NCBI GenBank assembly: GCA_031553805.1
Contig: JAVBLC010000013.1
Coordinates: 62,001-126,000, forward strand
DNA from: JAITVB01 sp031553805
Lineage (GTDB): Bacteria; Bacteroidota; Bacteroidia; Bacteroidales; Rikenellaceae
Length of the DNA stretch: 64,000 bases
Direction: 5' to 3'
Below, piece by piece: positions 7,046-15,431 of this stretch (positions within the stretch are counted from its first letter, which is position 1; each line of letters begins with the position of its first letter). The notes below the pieces were generated by a model. That model worked only from the letters and a program-made list of their open reading frames with translations, made no database searches and was not told where the DNA came from. The position numbers and the translations under genes were made by a program.

Positions 7046-8605
7046 ATGACACAGGAGGAATTGTTTAAAAAGTTGATTGCGCACAGCAAAGAATATGGGT
7101 TTATCTTCCCCTCGAGCGAGATTTACGACGGGCTGAGCGCCGTCTACGACTACGGCCAGATGGGGGTCGAACTCAAAAACAACATCAAAAAATACTGGTG
7201 GGACGCGATGGTCAAACTCAATGCCAACATCGTGGGCATCGACGCCGCCATCTTCATGCACCCCAAAACGTGGGAAGCTTCGGGCCACGTGGGCGCGTTC
7301 AACGACCCGCTGATCGACAACAAGGACTCCAAAAAGCGTTACCGCGCCGACGTGCTCATCGAAGACTGGCTCGCCAAGCAGGACGAAAAAATCGACAAGG
7401 AAGTCGATAAAGCCGCCAAACGTTTCGGCGAATCGTTTGACGAAGAATTGTTCCGGCAAACCAATCCGCGCATTGCGGAAATCGTCGAAAAACGCGCCGC
7501 GATGCACAAACGGATGGTGGCCGCGCTGACCGACAACGACCTCGACGAACTCAAGAAGATTATCGAGGATTGCGAAATCGTTTGCCCGATTTCGGGTACG
7601 CGCAACTGGACCGAGGTGCGCCAGTTCAACCTGATGTTCGAAACCAAGGTCGGCTCGGTGGCCGAAGGGGCCAACACGATCTACCTGCGTCCGGAAACCG
7701 CCCAGGGAATTTTCGTTAATTTCCTGAACGTGCAGAAGACTGGCCGTATGAAGATTCCATTCGGGATCGCACAAATCGGGAAAGCGTTCCGCAACGAGAT
7801 CGTGGCACGGCAGTTTATCTTCCGGATGCGTGAGTTCGAACAGATGGAGATGCAGTTCTTCGTGCGCCCGGGCGAGGAGATGGAGTGGTATGAATTCTGG
7901 AAAAATTTCCGGATGCGCTGGCACCGCGCCCTCGGCTTCGGCGACCAACATTATCGCTTCCACGACCACGACAAGCTGGCCCACTATGCCAATGCGGCGG
8001 CCGACGTCGAATACGAATTCCCGTTCGGATTCAAGGAAGTCGAAGGGATTCACTCGCGCACCGATTTCGACCTGGGGAATCACCAGAAATTTTCCGGACG
8101 AAAAATGCAGTATTACGACCCCGAAACGAACGAAAGCTATGTGCCCTATGTGGTGGAAACGTCGATCGGCGTAGACCGCACGGTGCTGCAAGTGCTTTCG
8201 GCCTCATACACCGAGGAAGACCTCACCAAGGAGGGCGGGCCGAAGGACGAACGCGTGGTGATGAAATTCCCGCCGGCCGTGGCCCCCGTGAAGGCTGCCG
8301 TGTTGCCGCTCGTCAAGAAAGATGGGTTACCGGAACTGGCACGTGAAATCGTAGATTCGCTGAAATTCGACCACGTGATCCAGTACGACGAAAAGGACAG
8401 CATCGGCAAGCGTTACCGTCGGCAGGACGCCATCGGCACCCCGTTCTGCATCACCGTCGACCACCAGAGCGTCGAAGACCGCACGGTCACCATCCGCCAC
8501 CGCGACTCGATGGAGCAGGAACGCGTGGCGATCGCCGAGCTGCCCGGCGTGATCGGCGAAGCGGTCAGCATGCGCAAACTGTTTGAGAAGATTACGAACG
8601 CGTAA
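7046..8605 (+). CDS. glyS: Glycyl-tRNA synthetase, single-chain class II type
   Basis: 519 residues, the alpha2 dimeric GlyRS type rather than the GlyQ/GlyS two-subunit type. Class II motifs are visible: GIAQIGKAFRNEI (motif 2 start) followed by FRMREFEQMEMQFF, and the ETSIGVDRTVLQVL motif 3 region; YLRPETAQGIFVNF lies between motif 1 and 2. The C-terminal anticodon-binding domain follows (from about AAVLPLVKKDGLPEL). The enzyme charges tRNA-Gly in the cytoplasm. It is monocistronic, with its own promoter and a terminator right after the stop. Confidence 0.97.
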   Translation: MTQEELFKKLIAHSKEYGFIFPSSEIYDGLSAVYDYGQMGVELKNNIKKYWWDAMVKLNANIVGIDAAIFMHPKTWEASGHVGAFNDPLIDNKDSKKRYRADVLIEDWLAKQDEKIDKEVDKAAKRFGESFDEELFRQTNPRIAEIVEKRAAMHKRMVAALTDNDLDELKKIIEDCEIVCPISGTRNWTEVRQFNLMFETKVGSVAEGANTIYLRPETAQGIFVNFLNVQKTGRMKIPFGIAQIGKAFRNEIVARQFIFRMREFEQMEMQFFVRPGEEMEWYEFWKNFRMRWHRALGFGDQHYRFHDHDKLAHYANAAADVEYEFPFGFKEVEGIHSRTDFDLGNHQKFSGRKMQYYDPETNESYVPYVVETSIGVDRTVLQVLSASYTEEDLTKEGGPKDERVVMKFPPAVAPVKAAVLPLVKKDGLPELAREIVDSLKFDHVIQYDEKDSIGKRYRRQDAIGTPFCITVDHQSVEDRTVTIRHRDSMEQERVAIAELPGVIGEAVSMRKLFEKITNA

Positions 8606-8624
8606 TTTTTCGAGATAAATAAAC

Positions 8625-8660
8625 ATAGCCGTGTGGTGATTGCCACGCGGCTATTTTTTT
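8625..8660. terminator. Bidirectional terminator between glyS and the methyltransferase gene
   Basis: Stem ATAGCCGTGTGG (8625-8636) pairs with 8643-8654 with one wobble, then seven T residues. The stop codon of the convergent gene (8651-8653) lies inside the 3' arm. Confidence 0.85.
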
Positions 8661-9874
8661 GCGGGTACCGGTTCAAGGAAAAGCGCCCACTGTTTTTTCC
8701 CGGTTTCGGCAAAGGCAACCAAATCATCGCCCCCCTCGCCTACCCCCAAGGCTTTCAGGATTTGCGGCGTATCGTGCGAAAACCGCTTTTTGAGCACCGT
8801 GATGCGGCGGACGTCCCGGGCTTTGAGTTCGCGGGCCAGCCGTTTGGGCTGGTACTCTTCGCAGCGGGCGATCCGGAAGATCTTTCCGGGAAAATTTTCC
8901 GGAATCTTCGTTGAAAAACAAAAACTGTCGGGAGCGGGGACCCAGGTTTCGAGGTCGGGCTGGTAACGGTCGAAATAAGCTTGTACCAGTCGCCCTTTAT
9001 AGAACGCGACGTCGGGAATAAAAAGATATGAAAATGCTTCGGGCGAAAGGGTTTCCATTGCGGCCGGTTTTCCGGAAATGTCACCTGCCGAGAAGCGCCA
9101 GCAGCCGGCGCCGGCTACGGTGATGTCGACAGGCGTGTCATCGGGGGCCGTTTCGAAAAATTCGGCGAGCAATTCTTTGCATTCGCCGCCTACGCTGACG
9201 ATTTCAATTCTTGAAAGGTGTTCCGGAAAAAGTTGCAGGGCGGCCGCAATGTCGAACAGGGGCGAATTTTTGACCACTACCCGCGGCGCAAGGGCCAGCA
9301 GGCGGGGCATCAACTCGAGTACGTTGGGCGAACCGTCGCCGATCAGAAAAACCTTTCGGGCGTTGGCATCGCGGCGGGCGGGGTCGACGTAGATCAGGTC
9401 GGGACGCTCTCCGGTATAATGCTCCAAGAAATTTTCGGCGGTGGTGTTTTCCACCACGATATTTACTGCCCCCAGCAGCGCAAAATTATGGCGGGCGACG
9501 GCGGCAAACACCGGGTCGCGTTCAACGGTGATTACTTTTCGAAATCGTTTCGACAGATAAAAGGCATCTACGCCCAAGCCGCAAGTGAGATCGACAGCCA
9601 GCCCCCCTGAAAAATCTTTGGTTGCGGCGGCGGCTTCGCTGCTCGACTGCTCGTAGGCCAGCGGGGGAATGACACAGCGGGCGGCATAGTATGATGGTAG
9701 TTTTGTCCGGGCGCGGTCGAGGTATTTGACCTGGCTCGTGATAAGGATCGCCTGCCGCCGGTCGCCTTTGAGCGTGAGGGCCAGGCGCGCGGGATCTTCG
9801 CCGAGATGTGTTTCGATCAGGCGGCGGGTATCTGAAGTGGTCAATACTCGAAAATCTTCCGGCGTAAAGGTCAT
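8651..9874 (-). CDS. Class I SAM-dependent methyltransferase with THUMP-like domain
   Basis: 407 residues. The Rossmann core begins with AVDLTCGLGVDAFYLSKRF (SAM-binding motif I), with the acidic loop ITVERD and the DLIYVDPARRD motif that resembles the catalytic DPP/NPP loop of RNA or DNA methyltransferases. The C-terminal third resembles the THUMP-like domain of uncharacterised Bacteroidota methyltransferases; an RNA substrate is likely but unproven. The ATG at 9874 overlaps the comEC stop as ATGA, so the two are translationally coupled. The longer upstream frame was rejected for this reason. Confidence 0.82.
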   Translation of the reverse strand: MTFTPEDFRVLTTSDTRRLIETHLGEDPARLALTLKGDRRQAILITSQVKYLDRARTKLPSYYAARCVIPPLAYEQSSSEAAAATKDFSGGLAVDLTCGLGVDAFYLSKRFRKVITVERDPVFAAVARHNFALLGAVNIVVENTTAENFLEHYTGERPDLIYVDPARRDANARKVFLIGDGSPNVLELMPRLLALAPRVVVKNSPLFDIAAALQLFPEHLSRIEIVSVGGECKELLAEFFETAPDDTPVDITVAGAGCWRFSAGDISGKPAAMETLSPEAFSYLFIPDVAFYKGRLVQAYFDRYQPDLETWVPAPDSFCFSTKIPENFPGKIFRIARCEEYQPKRLARELKARDVRRITVLKKRFSHDTPQILKALGVGEGGDDLVAFAETGKKQWALFLEPVPAKK

Positions 9875-11451
9875 CGGGCAGCGGTGGGTTTGGCGGCGGT
9901 TTGTTCCAGCCATTTTATGAACAGCAGGACAAAGATAAGCAACGCATAGACCACAAACAACATTTTTTCAGAGATGCCGACCTGCTCCACCGAAGCTCCC
10001 GGCGAAGCCGCCGTCCAGTAGACCAGTTTATTCTGCCAGCGGAACAGCACAGCCGTCGCTTCGCCGATCCACGGGCCGAGCAACGGAATGCCGCCCAAAA
10101 CGAGGTAGGCCAGCGATGCCGTCATAATCACCGTCACCAACGGGATGATCACCGGATTGATCAGCAGGGCGAGCAACGGAATGCGTCCAAACGTGTAACC
10201 GACGAGCGGTGCGACGGCGATCTGAGCCGCCAAGCCGATCAGCAGCGCCGCGACCGACATCGAAAACAGCGACCGCAGACACCACCACCCTACCCGTGCG
10301 AGGCCTTTGCTGTGTTCCTCGCGCGAGATCAGCTTGCGTTCCAGGCGCCCGACCCCGAACCACCGGTTGAAGCGCGGGTAGAAAAAGAGGATCGAAAAAA
10401 CGGCCAGGTAGGACATCTGGAAACTAATATCGTAGAGGTAATAAGGATTAATGAGCAGCAGGACGAACGCCGACGAAAAGAGCGCGTTGTAGGAATTGTA
10501 CCGCCACACGGTCATCAGCGAAAACTGCAGTATAGAAAGCATAAAAGCCGCCCGCAGCACCGACGGCGAAAGCCCGGTGATGAACGCATAGCCCCACAAA
10601 CCGACCACCACCGCCCACGATCGCCACAGGTAGCCCCGCCGAAGCGCCAGCAGCGGCGTCAGCGCCACTTGCAGGATCAGGAACAGGATGCCCAGGTGGA
10701 GGCCCGAAATGGCCAGGATGTGCGACGTGCCCGAGCGGGAATAGGTTTCCCGGATCGGGGCGTCGAGTTCCTGCTTGTAGCCCGCAACGAGGGCCATCGC
10801 CACGCTCTCTTCCTCGTGGGCCATGCCGATCGCAGATAGGCGGTTGCAGATACTTTTCTGGATTCGTTTAGATAAAAATTTTGTTTTTTGCCAAAGAGTC
10901 AGGTGGTCTGCGGGAGCGGCGCCGACCAGGCGGCCGGGGGTGAGGTAAAAGCGGCCGGTGATGCCCCGGGCGTGCATCGTGCGGACGTAGCCACTGCGGC
11001 CTCCGGTCGAGTCTATGGAATTGACGTAGCCCACGGCGGCGAATTGTTCGCCCAGGGCGATGCGATAAGCGGTATCGATGTAGAGTAGGACGTTTTCGTT
11101 GGTCGGTTGCCATACGGAAGCGGTGTCGTCCCACTTCCGAAAAATTTCGAGGCGGGCAGTGGTACGTCGCCAGCGGCCGGCGGTGGAAACGTGGTCGGTC
11201 ACCACGCCGCGCACCAGCAGGCGTTCGCCCCGGGGCATATTTTCGACAGGTCCCCTGATCTTCACGGAGAGGGTGCCTGCACAAACCAGCAGGGCCACAA
11301 GAAGCACGGCCCGGACACGTTCATCCCGAAACAGTGCGCCGCCCAGCAGCAACGCCATCGCCACACCGAGCAGCACGCCCGCCGCGACGTCGAGGCGGGC
11401 GGCCACGACAATGCCCGCCACGAGCGGCACGATCAGCCGCAGGAAAGGCAT
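9871..11451 (-). CDS. comEC: ComEC/Rec2-family DNA channel protein
   Basis: 526 residues from the ATG at 11451 (MPFLRLIVPLVAGIVVAARL); the open frame reaches 11544, but the segment beyond is not hydrophobic and runs toward a repeat. An N-terminal hydrophobic domain (DUF4131-like) is followed by a soluble OB-like part and then the Competence domain, with the signature YSRSGTSHILAISGLHLGIL and many transmembrane helices. ComEC carries single-stranded DNA through the inner membrane in natural transformation. There is no C-terminal metallo-beta-lactamase domain, as in many Bacteroidota relatives. It is coupled to the methyltransferase gene downstream; a MITE-like repeat separates it from yifB upstream. 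Confidence 0.88.
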   Translation of the reverse strand: MPFLRLIVPLVAGIVVAARLDVAAGVLLGVAMALLLGGALFRDERVRAVLLVALLVCAGTLSVKIRGPVENMPRGERLLVRGVVTDHVSTAGRWRRTTARLEIFRKWDDTASVWQPTNENVLLYIDTAYRIALGEQFAAVGYVNSIDSTGGRSGYVRTMHARGITGRFYLTPGRLVGAAPADHLTLWQKTKFLSKRIQKSICNRLSAIGMAHEEESVAMALVAGYKQELDAPIRETYSRSGTSHILAISGLHLGILFLILQVALTPLLALRRGYLWRSWAVVVGLWGYAFITGLSPSVLRAAFMLSILQFSLMTVWRYNSYNALFSSAFVLLLINPYYLYDISFQMSYLAVFSILFFYPRFNRWFGVGRLERKLISREEHSKGLARVGWWCLRSLFSMSVAALLIGLAAQIAVAPLVGYTFGRIPLLALLINPVIIPLVTVIMTASLAYLVLGGIPLLGPWIGEATAVLFRWQNKLVYWTAASPGASVEQVGISEKMLFVVYALLIFVLLFIKWLEQTAAKPTAAR

Positions 11452-11551
11452 CCGGCCGATTTCTTGAGAAAGGGTAAAGGAGGGTTTCACTCGTGTCGGG
11501 TCAAAAGCAGTTTTAAAGTCAAAAAAATCAGTGGCCGCGAACACACTGGTT

Positions 11552-11674
11552 AGCTGTGCGTAGCGTGCGGCAGGTTTGGGCGATCGTTTGGATTTTCACA
11601 CCGGAGCGTACTTTAGTACGTGAGGATTGAAAATGCAAAGGATCGCACAAAGATGTCGTGCGATACGCGCAGCC
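11552..11674. repeat. Family D element, copy 1 (MITE-like)
   Basis: A 123-bp element between yifB and comEC. Its ends form imperfect terminal inverted repeats (11552-11568 against 11658-11674, about 12 of 17 positions). Its core (about 11580-11663), with the internal palindrome CGTACTTTAGTACG, is roughly 80 percent identical by eye to 62291-62373. There is no coding capacity. Confidence 0.65.
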
Positions 11675-11687
11675 TACGGCAACGCGC

Positions 11688-13223
11688 TTACTTAAGCCCC
11701 CAGGTTTCGCGATCCAGGCTGCGGTATTGAATGGCTTCGGCGATGTGGGCTTCTTTGATCTGGGGCTCGTTTTCAAGGTCGGCTATCGTCCTGGCCAGCT
11801 TGATGATGCGGTCGTAGGCGCGGGCCGAAAGGCTCAGCCGTTCCATCGCCCCCTGCAACAGCCGGCTCGATTCGGGGGTCAACGGGCAGTATTTCTGCAA
11901 GTGGCGGGTCGACATCATGGCGTTCGAATGAATGTTGTCGTCCCGGAAACGCTCGGTCTGGCGGTTGCGGGCCGCCACCACGCGGTCGCGCACAGCCTCG
12001 CTCGGTTCAGCGGGACGGTTGCGGGAAAATTCGCCGATCTCGACCGGCACGACCTCGATGTGCATATCGATGCGGTCGAGCAACGGGCCGGAAATCTTGT
12101 TCATGTAGCGCAGGATCGCTCCCTGGGCGCAGACGCACTCTTTCGTCGGATGGTTAAAATAGCCGCACGGGCAGGGGTTCATCGAGGCGATCAGCATAAA
12201 GTTGCAAGGGTATTCGATCGCGTATTTGGCCCGGGCAATGGTGATCAACTTGTCTTCGAGCGGTTGGCGCATCACCTCGAGCACGTTACGCTGGAACTCG
12301 GGCAACTCGTCGAGGAAAAGGATGCCGTTGTGGGCAAGTGAAATCTCACCCGGTTGGGGATTGGCCCCGCCGCCGACGATCGACACGGGCGACGCCAGGT
12401 GGTGCGGCGAACGGAACGGCCGCCGCGTCATCAACCCGCCCTCGGAACCGCGTCCGGCGACGGAATGGATCTTGGTCGTTTCGAGCGCTTCCTTGAGCGT
12501 CATCGGCGGCATGATCGTCGGCATCCGCTTGGCCAGCATCGTCTTGCCCGACCCCGGGGCGCCGATCATCAGCACGTTGTGGCCCCCGGCCGCAGCGATT
12601 TCGAGGGCGCGTTTGACGTGTTCCTGCCCCTTGACGTCCGCAAAATCCATATCGAATTTCGACACATTCGAAAAATATTCTTCGCGGGTGTTTACGACAA
12701 CCGGTTGCAATTGGCTGTCGCCGTTCAACAGGTCGCAGACCTGCTTTAGATTTTTTACGCCGTACACTTCCAAATCGTTTACGACAGCCGCCTCACGCGC
12801 ATTCTCTTCCGGCAAAATAATCCCCCGAAAACCTTCTTCGCGGGCGCGGATGGCGATCGGCAGCGCCCCCTTGATCGGCAGCACCGAACCGTCGAGCGAC
12901 AGTTCGCCCATGACCACGTAGCGCCCCACCCGTTCGGCCTCGATCTGTTCCGAAGCGGCGAGGATGCCGACGGCAATCGGCAGGTCATACGAAGCCCCCT
13001 CCTTGCGGATATCGGCCGGCGACAGGTTTACGATTACCCGCCGGCCGGGTTTTTTGTAACCGGTATGCTCAAACGCAGACGCAATTCTGAAAAGACTTTC
13101 GCGGACGGCGTTGTCGGGCAGGCCCACAATAACGTATTCCACCCCCGGGGTGACCGACACCTCGACGGTGATCGTAATGGCGTCGATCCCGGCAATCGCA
13201 CTGCCGTAGCTTTTGACCAGCAT
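11688..13223 (-). CDS. YifB/ComM-family Mg-chelatase-like AAA+ ATPase
   Basis: 511 residues. Order of parts: N-terminal Lon-protease-like fold region (residues 1-170), Walker A GAPGSGKT at 221-228, Walker B ILFLDELPEF at 301-310, a Cys-rich loop NPCPCGYFNHPTKECVC at about 349-365, and a C-terminal helical domain (SARAYDRIIKLARTIADLE). ComM, the studied homologue, is a hexameric branch-migration helicase that helps integrate transformed DNA. It starts 3 bp after the XRE regulator gene and lies upstream of comEC, so a role in recombination or DNA uptake is plausible here. Confidence 0.92.
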   Translation of the reverse strand: MLVKSYGSAIAGIDAITITVEVSVTPGVEYVIVGLPDNAVRESLFRIASAFEHTGYKKPGRRVIVNLSPADIRKEGASYDLPIAVGILAASEQIEAERVGRYVVMGELSLDGSVLPIKGALPIAIRAREEGFRGIILPEENAREAAVVNDLEVYGVKNLKQVCDLLNGDSQLQPVVVNTREEYFSNVSKFDMDFADVKGQEHVKRALEIAAAGGHNVLMIGAPGSGKTMLAKRMPTIMPPMTLKEALETTKIHSVAGRGSEGGLMTRRPFRSPHHLASPVSIVGGGANPQPGEISLAHNGILFLDELPEFQRNVLEVMRQPLEDKLITIARAKYAIEYPCNFMLIASMNPCPCGYFNHPTKECVCAQGAILRYMNKISGPLLDRIDMHIEVVPVEIGEFSRNRPAEPSEAVRDRVVAARNRQTERFRDDNIHSNAMMSTRHLQKYCPLTPESSRLLQGAMERLSLSARAYDRIIKLARTIADLENEPQIKEAHIAEAIQYRSLDRETWGLK

Positions 13224-13226
13224 CGG

Positions 13227-13448
13227 CTATTCCTCCACGTCGAGCAAGTCCTTGAGCTTCACACTCAAAGCCATGCTAATCTTATACAATGTCTTAACCG
13301 TCGGGTTGGTTTTCCCAAGCTCTACCCGCGAAAGGTTCGATTCTTCGAAATTGCACCGGGCGGCCAGCTCCTGCTGGCTGAAACCTTTCGATAGGCGGAT
13401 TTCCTTGATCTGATCCCCGATGCGGATCAGCAGTTGTTGCTCGTTCAT
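13227..13448 (-). CDS. Small XRE-family helix-turn-helix regulator
   Basis: 73 residues from the ATG at 13448 (MNEQQLLIRIGDQIKEIR). The body is a single HTH_3 domain: SKGFSQQELAARCNFEESNL and SRVELGKTNPTVKTLYKIS. The acidic end is DLLDVEE. The open frame runs 20 codons further upstream, but that part crosses the palindrome at 13455-13472 and lacks domain character. The gene is directly followed by yifB (3 bp gap), so it probably regulates its own operon through that palindrome. Confidence 0.85.
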   Translation of the reverse strand: MNEQQLLIRIGDQIKEIRLSKGFSQQELAARCNFEESNLSRVELGKTNPTVKTLYKISMALSVKLKDLLDVEE

Positions 13449-13454
13449 CGCGAT

Positions 13455-13472
13455 GTTATCATATTTGATAAC
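13455..13472. promoter_or_regulatory. Palindrome before the XRE gene, candidate operator
   Basis: GTTATCATATTTGATAAC has perfect 7-nt arms around TATT and begins 7 nt upstream of the regulator's start codon. The position fits autorepression. This is inferred from position and symmetry only. Confidence 0.55.
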
Positions 13473-13584
13473 AAAGGAACGGAGCGACCTTCGTTTAGAG
13501 CTAATCATTTATGATCAGTCAAAACAGGGCGCGCGACCCTTTCGCCCGCATCGGCATTGCGCCTATACCTCAGCTTTCGTTAAT

Positions 13585-13621
13585 AAAAATGCCCCGAAGC
13601 TTTTCGCTTCGGGGCATTTTT
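13585..13621. terminator. Terminator of pyrC
   Basis: A 16-bp perfect stem (13585-13600 with 13606-13621) around TTTTC, with A/T runs on both sides, lies 18 bp past the pyrC stop on the minus strand. It may work in both directions. Confidence 0.88.
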
Positions 13622-13638
13622 ATTGTGGATGCAATGGG

Positions 13639-14979
13639 TCACCTGTCAAAGGCGAGTTCCATGCCGCGGAACGCAGTGTCGACGGTGCCGTTTTCATAGA
13701 CCACCCGGCCGTTGATCACCGTGTGGGTGATGCGTGTGCTGAAGCGTTCGCCCTCGAACGGCGACCAGCCGCACTTGTATAGGATGTTGTCCGTCGACAC
13801 TTCCCAGGCCGAATAAAGATCTACGAGCACCAGGTCGGCATAGGCGCCCTCCCGTATAAAACCGCGGTCTTTGACCTGGAAGCGGGCGGCGGGGGCATGG
13901 CACATCTTTTCGACCACATCGGCCAGCGACACTTCGCCCCGCTTGAAAAGTTCGAGCATCGCCGTCAGGGAGTGCTGCACCAGCGGGCCGCCCGAGGGAC
14001 AGGAGAGATAAGGTTGCGCCTTTTCCTCTTTTGTGTGCGGGGCGTGGTCGGTGGCTACCACGTCGACACGGCCCCGTTCGATCCCAGCCAGCAGCCCTTC
14101 GCGGTCGGCAGCGGTCTTGATCGCCGGGTTCCACTTGATCAGGTTGCCCAGGCGGCGGTAATCCCACTCGGAAAACCACAGGTGATGGACGCACACCTCG
14201 TTCGTGATCTTCTTCCCCGCCAGCGGCCCGTCGCTGAACAGTTCGAGCTCGCGCACCGTACTCAGGTGCAGCACGTGGAGGTCGGTGCCATATCTCGTCG
14301 CCAGCTCCACCGCGTGGGCCGTCGAGAGGTAACATGCCTCTTCGCTGCGGATGAGCGGGTGCATATTGGGGGTGATCTTTTCGCCGTAAAGCGCTTTGAA
14401 ATGCGCCAGTTTTTGCTGGATTGTCGCTTCGTCCTCGCAATGGGTCGCCACCAACACCGGCGATTCCGAAAAGATCGCTGCGAGGCTTTCCGTCTTGTCG
14501 ACCAGCATATTGCCTGTGGAAGAGCCCATAAAGACTTTCAGGCCGCACACCCGGCGGGGATCGATTTTTCGTATTTCACTTAGATTCTCATTCGTAGCCC
14601 CCAGGTAAAACGAATAGTTGGCGACCGATGTTTCGGCTGCACGGGCGAATTTTTCATTCAACAAGTCTATCGTCGTGGCGGGGGGCTTCGTGTTGGGCAT
14701 CTCCATGTAGGAGGTCACGCCGCCGGCAACGGCAGCCGTGGATTCGCTGTGGATGTCGCCCTTGTGGGTGAGGCCCGGTTCGCGGAAGTGGACCTGGTCG
14801 TCGATCACGCCCGGGATCAGCAGGCGTCCGGCGGCATCGATCACGCGCGCCGGTTCCGCGCCGCGGTAATCGCCCTCGCCCACCTGCGCGATGCGGGCGC
14901 CCGAGGTGAGCACATAGCCCGTATATTCATACCCCTCGTTTACGATCAGGGCATTTTTGATTAGGATTGCGTCATTCAT
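13639..14979 (-). CDS. pyrC: Dihydroorotase, class I type
   Basis: 446 residues of the amidohydrolase superfamily. The enzyme closes carbamoyl-aspartate to dihydroorotate in pyrimidine synthesis. Visible marks: GVIDDQVHFREPGLTHKGD (metal site 1), the likely carboxylated Lys in CGLKVFMGSSTGNML, VATHCEDE, LHVLHLST and the Asp of VATDHAPH. The usual HxH reads QVH here, apparently a feature of the Bacteroidota branch rather than a defect. Flanked by its own promoter and a strong terminator, so probably monocistronic. Confidence 0.94.
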   Translation of the reverse strand: MNDAILIKNALIVNEGYEYTGYVLTSGARIAQVGEGDYRGAEPARVIDAAGRLLIPGVIDDQVHFREPGLTHKGDIHSESTAAVAGGVTSYMEMPNTKPPATTIDLLNEKFARAAETSVANYSFYLGATNENLSEIRKIDPRRVCGLKVFMGSSTGNMLVDKTESLAAIFSESPVLVATHCEDEATIQQKLAHFKALYGEKITPNMHPLIRSEEACYLSTAHAVELATRYGTDLHVLHLSTVRELELFSDGPLAGKKITNEVCVHHLWFSEWDYRRLGNLIKWNPAIKTAADREGLLAGIERGRVDVVATDHAPHTKEEKAQPYLSCPSGGPLVQHSLTAMLELFKRGEVSLADVVEKMCHAPAARFQVKDRGFIREGAYADLVLVDLYSAWEVSTDNILYKCGWSPFEGERFSTRITHTVINGRVVYENGTVDTAFRGMELAFDR

Positions 14980-15014
14980 TAGCGTTGGTGTTTTTCATCA
15001 TCGTAAGGATGACA

Positions 15015-15043
15015 CGAAGATAGCACTTTTATCGTTCATTCAA
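15015..15043 (-). promoter_or_regulatory. Promoter of pyrC
   Basis: On the minus strand TTG (15041-15043) is followed after 18 nt by TATCTTCG (15015-15022), about 35 nt upstream of the ATG. Confidence 0.6.
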
Positions 15044-15195
15044 GTACTTTGCCGAAACGTCCGGAAAGCCTTCGGTCGGCAAAACGAAAGGTGATTTTTT
15101 GTTTTTTTATCCTTATTTTTCGATTCTCGAAAGATAAAATCAAAAAACAAAGTAGAAATATCAAAATTCACATCGATAATGGCCTGTTTATTATC

Positions 15196-15203
15196 TACTT
15201 TTG
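15196..15203 (+). promoter_or_regulatory. -7 box of a short transcription unit
   Basis: TACTTTTG matches TAnnTTTG on the plus strand. No -33 TTG is evident. The predicted transcript would start near 15210 and end at the terminator about 130 nt later. Confidence 0.5.
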
Positions 15204-15215
15204 AATCGAAAGAAA

Positions 15216-15278
15216 ATGAAGGTGCCGGCTGGGAAACCGGACTCTAAAAAATACGAAAAACGTCCAGTGGTTATTTAG
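15216..15278 (+). CDS. Candidate 20-residue basic small protein (or small RNA)
   Basis: A 21-codon ORF encodes MKVPAGKPDSKKYEKRPVVI, with five Lys, one Arg, one Asp and one Glu, and no hydrophobic segment. It lies in an isolated unit between divergent pyrC and convergent DUF4349 genes, with a TACTTTTG box 13 nt upstream and a strong terminator 31 nt downstream. The transcript would be about 130 nt. An alternative is a non-coding RNA: CCGGctgggaaaCCGG inside the ORF and TCCAG...CTGGA around 15262-15305 could pair. I do not recognise the peptide. Confidence 0.4.
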   Translation: MKVPAGKPDSKKYEKRPVVI

Positions 15279-15309
15279 GTTAGGTGGGTCAAACTTCTCT
15301 GCTGGATAT

Positions 15310-15343
15310 AAGGGGCTGCTCAGGAGGCAGCCCCTTTCTTTTT
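15310..15343 (+). terminator. Terminator of the short unit at 15.2 kb
   Basis: AAGGGGCTGC (15310-15319) pairs perfectly with 15327-15336 around TCAGGAG, followed by TTCTTTTT. Confidence 0.85.
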
Positions 15344-15382
15344 ACCGGGCCGGGAATTCTGCCCCCGTCCCTCCACAAAAGG

Positions 15383-15415
15383 CAAGCGCCGTTCCGGTTT
15401 CCGGAACGGCGCTTG
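15383..15415 (-). terminator. Hairpin after the DUF4349 gene
   Basis: A perfect 15-bp stem (15383-15397 with 15401-15415) with a TTT loop lies 17 bp past the stop on the minus strand, followed by CCTTTTG. Confidence 0.75.
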
Positions 15416-15431
15416 TCGATTCGGATCAGGA

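Noticed and set aside
14980..15345. SRP RNA, 6S RNA or tmRNA at 15.2 kb
   Set aside because: The unit lacks the SRP loop sequence, is shorter than 6S RNA and has no tRNA-like ends; left as an unassigned small transcript.
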